From the NCBI GenBank assembly GCA_046590195.1, contig JBKJTP010000322.1, forward strand, positions 1-11,996: a stretch of 11,996 bases of DNA, written 5' to 3'. Within the stretch, counting starts at the first letter, position 1. Every line of letters begins with the position of its first letter. The DNA comes from JBKJTP01 sp046590195. Its GTDB lineage: Bacteria; Bacteroidota; Ignavibacteria; Palsa-1295. The translations under genes and the position numbers were made by a program. The notes beneath the pieces are model-generated. The model was not told the origin of the DNA. It was given only the letters and a program-made list of their open reading frames with translations, and searched no databases. Positions 7,088-11,996 of the stretch are shown here, one piece after another.

Positions 7088-7111
7088 ACGCTAAAGAAAG
7101 AGCTAAAGCGT
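7088..7111 (+). repeat. GCTAAAG direct repeat with flanking inverted repeat before the methionine synthase gene
   Basis: GCTAAAG occurs at 7090-7096 and 7102-7108, start-to-start distance 12 bp, and ACGCT (7088-7092) is complementary to AGCGT (7107-7111). The palindrome GCGTCGACGC follows at 7108-7117. Placement about 70-90 bp before the ATG at 7181 would suit a regulator-binding site; I recognise no known operator. Confidence 0.3.
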
Positions 7112-7141
7112 CGACGCCAATAAAGTTAACTGATAGACAGT

Positions 7142-7172
7142 AAACCCTGATGCGTCGAGCACGTCAGGGTTT
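7142..7172 (+). terminator. Hairpin with T-rich tail directly before the methionine synthase start
   Basis: AAACCCTGA (7142-7150) pairs perfectly with TCAGGGTTT (7164-7172) around a 13-nt loop, followed by CTCTATAT and then the ATG at 7181. The form suits an intrinsic terminator for the operon ending at 6995, but it leaves only 8 nt before the next start codon and no Shine-Dalgarno. It may instead, or also, be a leader hairpin controlling the downstream gene. Confidence 0.55.
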
Positions 7173-7180
7173 CTCTATAT

Positions 7181-9484
7181 ATGAACGATACTAAGAAGAC
7201 ATCTCCGGCAGAGCAGTCACACGATTATCGTGAGATGACCTGCACGTATGATCCGCTGAAGGAATTCCTCGCTCATTATGCCGACGCGAAGGCCATACAG
7301 AAAGAAGCGAGCGAGTACTCCACTCTCACGGTCGAAGAGCGCCTGAAGCAGCGCATCATCGACGGCGATAGGCTCGGCATCGATGACGATCTTAATTTAG
7401 CGATGAAGACGTATTCCGCGCTCGACATCGTCAACGACATTTTGCTCGACGGAATGAAGGTCGTTGGCGAGCTCTTTGGCTCGGGCGAAATGCAGCTCCC
7501 GTTCGTGCTGCAATCGGCAGAGACGATGAAGACGGCCGTGAGGTATCTTGAGCCGTTCATGGAAAAGAGCGACGGCCCAACGACAAAGGGCACGATGGTG
7601 CTCGCAACTGTCAAGGGCGACGTGCACGACATCGGCAAGAACCTCGTCGATATTATCCTGACGAACAATGGCTACCGCGTTGTGAATCTCGGCATCAAGG
7701 TCGGTCTCGAAGCAATGCTCGATGCGTTCAAGAGAGAATCGGCAGATGCGATCGGCATGTCGGGTTTGTTAGTAAAGTCGACAGCGATCATGAAGGAGAA
7801 TCTCGAGATCATGAACGGTCAGGGCGTCGAAGTGCCTGTTATCCTCGGTGGTGCAGCACTGACACGTAAGTTCGTTGAAAAGGATCTTCGTGATATCTAT
7901 AAAGGCCACGTCTCCTATGCACAGGATGCATTCGATGGCCTGCACTTCATGCAGAAGCTGAAAGCCGGTACGCTGAACGAGCCAAGTGGCGAGCAGGTGT
8001 CGACAGAAGCAGTAACGCTCGAGGATAGTATCCGCGCAATGGACACGGTCCGAGCAAGCTTCATTCCACTACTCGAGAACATCCCGCAGGATAAGTATCT
8101 GGTGCCTGAATCGTTTGGTCAATGGTCGCTGCGCGATGTCATTGCGCATCTCATCGGTTGGGAGCGCCTGTCGCTCGAACGCGTGAAGATCATAAAGAAC
8201 GGCGGCTTACCAACGGCAGTAAGCTCTGATGAGATAGATGCGATCAATGCGGAGTTCGCCAAGTCGATCGATATTCAAGAGAAGCAAGAGCTGATCACGG
8301 CGCTTGAAGACGTACGGGCGTCGCTGCGAGAAGAACTTCTCACCGTAACCGACGAGCAGTTCATGCGTTCGGCAGAGATCCCTGCGATGCAGAAGTGGCT
8401 GCAGCACACGACGTCGCGCCACGAGCGCGACCACATGGCGAAGATCGAGCTATGGATCGAGGAGCAGGAAGCGGAGCTCGATAACGCGACCGGCGCCGAC
8501 GCGAAGATCTTGATCGCAAAGCAGACACTCCCATGGATGGTAAAGGCGAAGCCAGGCGAGAAGCGCACCGTTGCTCCGATCTCGACGACGCCATTTGAAG
8601 AGAAGAAAGTAGAGATCGACGTTGCAATACCAACGCCGCCATTCTGGGGATCACGCGTTGAACGCGATATCAAGCTCGAGAAAGTGTGGGAGTATCTCAA
8701 CGAGGTAGCTCTCTTCCGTGGACAATGGCAGTTGCGGCGCGGCAAGAAGACGATCGAGGCTTACAACAAGGAGATCGATACCATCGCGCGTCCGAAGCTG
8801 CAGGAGATGCAGCTCAAGGCAAAGCGCGATCGCGTACTCGATCCTCGCGTTGCGTATGGGTATTTCCCGTGCTGGTCAGAAGGCGATGATCTCGTCGTGT
8901 TGCGTCCGAAGGGTTTGGGACAAATGTCGCAGTACGAAGTATGGCCAACGTTCGAGGTCAGCGATCTCGAAGAGTGGACGCGCTTCTCTTTTCCTCGCCA
9001 GTCAACAGCGCGCAAGCTGTGCATCACTGACTTCTTCGCGACGAAAGAATCGGTACTCGCCAAAGGACAACCTGATGTGATCTCATTCACCGCAGTCACC
9101 GTCGGGCGCGAAGCGAGCGAATACACAGCTAAGTTATTCGCGAACAACGAGTATGCAGAGTATCTCTTCATGCACGGTTTGTCCGTAGAGACTGCCGAGG
9201 CACTCGCTGAGTACTGGCATAAGGTGGTGCGTCAGGAGCTCGGCATCGGCGATAACGATGCTCGCGATATCACCCGCCTGTTCAGCCAGGGTTATCAGGG
9301 CTCGCGTTACTCGTTCGGATATGCAGCGTGTCCGAATCTGGATGACCAGACGAAGCTGTTTGAGCTGATCCGTCCTGAGCGCATCGATATCACGCTCACG
9401 GAAGAATATCATCTGGAGCCCGAGCAATCGACGACAGCTCTCGTCGTGCATCATCCGCAAGCGAAGTACTTCAATATCAAGTAA
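7181..9484 (+). CDS. metH: Cobalamin-dependent methionine synthase C-terminal half with an inserted DinB-like domain
   Basis: A 767-residue relative of MetH. Residues about 24-130 are the B12 cap domain (LDGMKVVGELFGSGEMQLPFVLQSAETMK). Residues about 135-262 are the Rossmann B12-binding domain with DVHDIG (147-152), whose His149 is the expected lower cobalt ligand, SGLL at 194-197 and GGAAL at 223-227. Residues about 284-425 form a DinB/ClbS-like four-helix domain with WSLRDVIAHLIGWE and HERDH; His323, His414 and His418 make the family's metal triad. Residues about 445-767 are the AdoMet-activation domain (GYQGSRYSFGYAACPNL; ERIDITLTEEYHLEPEQST; ALVVHHPQAKYF). The homocysteine and methyltetrahydrofolate domains of full MetH (about 1,200 residues) are absent, and nothing in the 185 bp upstream encodes them. 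The conserved motifs make decay unlikely. It probably works with a separately encoded N-terminal half, or with another acceptor. The gene symbol applies only to the shared domains. Confidence 0.88.
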   Translation: MNDTKKTSPAEQSHDYREMTCTYDPLKEFLAHYADAKAIQKEASEYSTLTVEERLKQRIIDGDRLGIDDDLNLAMKTYSALDIVNDILLDGMKVVGELFGSGEMQLPFVLQSAETMKTAVRYLEPFMEKSDGPTTKGTMVLATVKGDVHDIGKNLVDIILTNNGYRVVNLGIKVGLEAMLDAFKRESADAIGMSGLLVKSTAIMKENLEIMNGQGVEVPVILGGAALTRKFVEKDLRDIYKGHVSYAQDAFDGLHFMQKLKAGTLNEPSGEQVSTEAVTLEDSIRAMDTVRASFIPLLENIPQDKYLVPESFGQWSLRDVIAHLIGWERLSLERVKIIKNGGLPTAVSSDEIDAINAEFAKSIDIQEKQELITALEDVRASLREELLTVTDEQFMRSAEIPAMQKWLQHTTSRHERDHMAKIELWIEEQEAELDNATGADAKILIAKQTLPWMVKAKPGEKRTVAPISTTPFEEKKVEIDVAIPTPPFWGSRVERDIKLEKVWEYLNEVALFRGQWQLRRGKKTIEAYNKEIDTIARPKLQEMQLKAKRDRVLDPRVAYGYFPCWSEGDDLVVLRPKGLGQMSQYEVWPTFEVSDLEEWTRFSFPRQSTARKLCITDFFATKESVLAKGQPDVISFTAVTVGREASEYTAKLFANNEYAEYLFMHGLSVETAEALAEYWHKVVRQELGIGDNDARDITRLFSQGYQGSRYSFGYAACPNLDDQTKLFELIRPERIDITLTEEYHLEPEQSTTALVVHHPQAKYFNIK

Positions 9485-9501
9485 GCTCGGCGACGATCGA
9501 C

Positions 9502-10230
9502 TTAGAAACGCCAGACAAAGTTCGCGACTGGCGCAAGTATCGGCAATGTAAAGAAGCAAAAGCCAAAGTCACTCGAGAAGCGAGATGACTCGACACGCAA
9601 CGCAAGAAGCGCCATCAGCTTAGAGGGCGATTGTAGATCGTGATTCCAGACTTCGCCCACAAGTCGCATATTCGAGATGTCCAGAAATGGCGTATCGAAC
9701 CCCGCGCTCGCACCTAGCGCGCCGCCATAATTAAATGCGAATGACCCGTACGGAAACACATCGACGATCGGGAAGTCCTCGCCACTGAGCTTGTAGAAGA
9801 ACATCCCCGAGATGCGAGTCTTGTCCTCATGCTCGTAAGTGCCGACACCAAAGAGATGCACGTAAGGTAACTTGCTCGTCAGACGCAGGAAGTTACCACC
9901 GATCGCGAACGAGAACCACGGCTCGTCCATGATCGTAAGTTTCGTATTCACAAATGCGAATTGTGAGCGAAATGCAACGGTCGGCATTGCGGTGATACCT
10001 GCATTGACCGAGACAACCTTGTCGAACCCGATACCAGCCTGCAGAAATGCAAGCTCCCACGCGCCGATGTAAGCACCTTCATTCGCCTTCGCTGTAGGCA
10101 TCAGGAAGTGCCGGCCCGGATCACGAATGGTATCGATCGTCGGTGCGAAGTATTCGAGATTGGCAGAAGGTTTTTGCTGTGCGCTCGCAATACTCGCGAA
10201 CGCACATACCAGGAGAGCGATGAACTTCAT
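9502..10230 (-). CDS. Exported protein, probable outer-membrane beta-barrel, function unknown
   Basis: A 242-residue protein with a clear Sec signal peptide (MKFIALLVCAFASIASA, cleavage near residue 17 before QQKP). The mature part is rich in alternating aromatic and small residues in strand-length segments (AYIGAWELAFLQAGIGF, WFSFAIGGNFLRL, GMFFYKLSGEDF, YGSFAFNYGGALGASAGF) and ends FVWRF, with the terminal Phe typical of outer-membrane barrels. I do not recognise a specific family. No Shine-Dalgarno is evident. It begins 12 nt after the stop of the vWA gene on the same strand, so it is probably in that operon, and it converges on the methionine synthase gene with only 17 nt between the two stops and no obvious terminator there. 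Confidence 0.75.
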   Translation of the reverse strand: MKFIALLVCAFASIASAQQKPSANLEYFAPTIDTIRDPGRHFLMPTAKANEGAYIGAWELAFLQAGIGFDKVVSVNAGITAMPTVAFRSQFAFVNTKLTIMDEPWFSFAIGGNFLRLTSKLPYVHLFGVGTYEHEDKTRISGMFFYKLSGEDFPIVDVFPYGSFAFNYGGALGASAGFDTPFLDISNMRLVGEVWNHDLQSPSKLMALLALRVESSRFSSDFGFCFFTLPILAPVANFVWRF

Positions 10231-10242
10231 GTTGATCAGTGC

Positions 10243-11996
10243 TTAAAGCATACCAGCACGCTTGCGAAGCAGCCACTCGATCGCGAAGGCGGTCAGCGCA
10301 AGTGCCAGCAGCGGCCACGAATTCCACAATTCAAAATCGGCTTTGGTGGTAAGCTCGCGCGGCTTAAAGCGCGGATTGTTGCGAATGTCTTCCATCAGGC
10401 TGCCGGCATTCCCGACCGTGTAGAATTTGCCGCCTGTTCGCGCAGCTAGCTCACGAAGAATATCGTTGCGCATACGAGGCTCTGCGAATTCGACGTTGAA
10501 CTCGCCAACGTTGAAGCGCCCATCATCACGGCCGATCAATTCATTGCGCCTGCTTGCCTCACCAACGAATGCATAATCACCCGCAGGCAAGCCCTGCGGC
10601 AGCGCGGCAGTGTATCGGCCATTGCCAATGGCATCGAGCGTAAGCGTCAATGGCGTCTTGAGTCCGCTGCCCGTCAGCTTGATCGTTGCCGATGCATTCT
10701 CGATCGGGACAAAGCTCTCGTCATAGACCTGTCCTGCTACATCAATGCGTTCGCCGGCTTCGTAAAAGCGGCGCGTCGGGGCGATGTTCACGCGCTTCTG
10801 ATCATCGCGTGTCGTGAGCCAGCGAAGTGAATTCGAGAGAAAGATATCAAGTGCGCTGAAAGCAACATTTGCGGTGTCCTTGAGTCTGCTTGTTGATTGG
10901 AAGGCAAGCTCGCGGCCGAACGATGTCAAGCGCCACTGCCACACCCCGTAACCATTGATCGCGATGCTTCTGGCATCGCCAAGCTGACGCGTCATGATGA
11001 GCGGGTCACCGATCTGTACGCCCTGGATCGTCGCTTCAGCCAGCACTTCGGATTCAGGCTTTGGCTCCACGGTCACTTCGGACTTGAAGAGCGGCGCAAG
11101 CCCATCCCAGCTCATCTTGTCCTTCATCTGCCCGGTGAGCTTTAGCAGTGGATGATCGAAGCGATCGGGATTGACATAAGGCGAGACCTTGATCTCGTTC
11201 AACGAGCTTCGCTGCGGCACGCGGAATGGCAGCGCCTCGGCAAGCTGTGCTAGCTTCGTGTTATCAACTGTACGTGATGGGATGTAGAGCAGTGGCTTCG
11301 ATTGATTCGTCACAAGCTGGCGAACAAGCGCAAGGCTCTGGTCCGAGGTCTGTGCGATCGGAAAGCCAACGAGCACCACCATGTCGATGTCGCGCAGCTT
11401 CTCAGGTGTTGGTGTGCCTTCGTAGAACTCGCTGCCAGCCTTCTGGATAAACGTGATCAGCTCGACCGATGGATTGGCCGAATAATACTGACGCAGGAAG
11501 CTCACGTCCGAACTCGGTGCGCCAGCAAACATCGCCACCCTGAACTTGTTACGCAGCACCTTCACGTAAGCGATGCGAAGATTATTCTTATCAGTGATCT
11601 CCTCGCTCAACGCGCTTACGCGTGCTGTCAGCTTGATCGTGCCTTCCTTGTTCGGCGTGTAGCGGAAAGAGAACGACTCATCGTAGCTTCCGCCTTTGAG
11701 CGACACGACCTGCTCATGGACGCGCTCTTGATCGGCATAGACGAAGACCTGCACGCGCTCGCCAGCGCGGCTATTCGAGACATGCAGCGTCATATCGACC
11801 GGCTGCGCCACAGACATCGTTGCGATCTCATTCGTAAAGAGCTCGGTCAGCGAGATGTCGCGTATCTCACTTGAATCGCCAAGGCCGACGGCATAGACCG
11901 GCACACCAAGCTGCTGCGCTGCGTAGACGGGGTTCGATCCTGCAGTGAAAGCGCCATCGGTATAAAGCACAACCGCCTCAACATTGCGTGTCTTGC
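10243..11996 (-). CDS. Membrane protein with vWA domain and glutamine-amidotransferase-like region (N-terminus outside window)
   Basis: About 583 codons are visible and the frame stays open to the right edge, so the N-terminus is missing; the GTG at 11970 is internal, in the strand that reads NVEAVVLYTDGAF. That strand and the following VPVYAVGLG are the C-terminal part of a von Willebrand A fold, including the D of the TDG loop that usually contributes to the metal site. Next comes a beta-rich region (numbering from the GTG, about 55-135), then a class I glutamine-amidotransferase-like region (about 143-385; FRVAMFAGAPSSDVSFLRQYY, DIDMVVLVGFP, RQLGDARSIAINGYGVWQWR) with no visible catalytic Cys-His-Glu set. 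A further beta-sandwich covers about 398-495. The protein ends with one transmembrane helix (SWPLLALALTAFAIEWLL) and a basic tail. Such vWA/GATase-like proteins are common in FCB and Planctomycete genomes and poorly understood. Confidence 0.82.
   Translation of the reverse strand, partial: KTRNVEAVVLYTDGAFTAGSNPVYAAQQLGVPVYAVGLGDSSEIRDISLTELFTNEIATMSVAQPVDMTLHVSNSRAGERVQVFVYADQERVHEQVVSLKGGSYDESFSFRYTPNKEGTIKLTARVSALSEEITDKNNLRIAYVKVLRNKFRVAMFAGAPSSDVSFLRQYYSANPSVELITFIQKAGSEFYEGTPTPEKLRDIDMVVLVGFPIAQTSDQSLALVRQLVTNQSKPLLYIPSRTVDNTKLAQLAEALPFRVPQRSSLNEIKVSPYVNPDRFDHPLLKLTGQMKDKMSWDGLAPLFKSEVTVEPKPESEVLAEATIQGVQIGDPLIMTRQLGDARSIAINGYGVWQWRLTSFGRELAFQSTSRLKDTANVAFSALDIFLSNSLRWLTTRDDQKRVNIAPTRRFYEAGERIDVAGQVYDESFVPIENASATIKLTGSGLKTPLTLTLDAIGNGRYTAALPQGLPAGDYAFVGEASRRNELIGRDDGRFNVGEFNVEFAEPRMRNDILRELAARTGGKFYTVGNAGSLMEDIRNNPRFKPRELTTKADFELWNSWPLLALALTAFAIEWLLRKRAGML

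Noticed and set aside
6996..7180. A cobalamin or SAM riboswitch before the methionine synthase gene
   Set aside because: The gap is only 185 nt, I find no B12-box-like GCCACTG, and the hairpins present do not form the expected multi-arm layout.
9485..9501. A bidirectional terminator between the convergent genes
   Set aside because: The 17-nt gap holds no stable stem or T tract, so no terminator could be supported.
11302..11874. A 190-residue plus-strand open frame opposite the vWA/GATase-like gene
   Set aside because: The minus strand encodes recognisable domains throughout; the plus-strand product has no coherent domain and is Arg/His/Leu-rich.

Overview
The window looks like chromosomal DNA of moderate GC from a member of the Bacteroidota/Chlorobi (FCB) group, possibly a Kapabacteria- or Ignavibacteria-like lineage. 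The main evidence is two consecutive secreted proteins ending in type A C-terminal sorting domains of the type IX secretion system (T9SS), an ECF sigma factor paired with a one-piece anti-sigma/outer-membrane-barrel protein, and several predicted outer-membrane barrels. The assignment is inferred from gene content. I see no tRNA, rRNA, CRISPR array, transposase or phage gene.

Layout on the plus strand: the 3' end of a T9SS cargo gene (to 305) and a strong hairpin terminator (362-405) that runs into the start of the next gene. That gene (415-2877) encodes a large secreted protein with an IgGFc-binding-type N-terminal domain, two cohesin-like beta domains and a T9SS sorting domain. Next is a tightly packed unit of about 4 kb (2979-6995): an ECF sigma factor, then, 3 nt downstream, a protein with a cytoplasmic anti-sigma-like region, one membrane helix, a long Ser/Thr/Asn-rich linker and a C-terminal beta-barrel, then, 15 nt further on, a lipoprotein with Asp-box (BNR-like) repeats. 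A sequence resembling an ECF sigma-E-type promoter lies immediately before the sigma gene. I read the unit as an envelope-sensing module in which the barrel reports the state of the outer membrane directly to the sigma factor. This architecture resembles the dual membrane-spanning anti-sigma (Dma) proteins described in Bacteroides thetaiotaomicron.

After a 185-bp gap of repeats and hairpins comes a cobalamin-dependent methionine synthase relative (7181-9484). It keeps only the cap, B12-binding and AdoMet-activation domains, and carries a DinB-like four-helix domain between the last two. The homocysteine- and methyltetrahydrofolate-binding halves are absent. This domain order is the most unusual thing in the window.

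Two minus-strand genes converge on it: a small exported, probably outer-membrane barrel protein (9502-10230) and, 12 nt upstream of it, a large membrane protein with a von Willebrand A domain, a glutamine-amidotransferase-like region and a C-terminal anchor. The latter runs off the right edge of the window.
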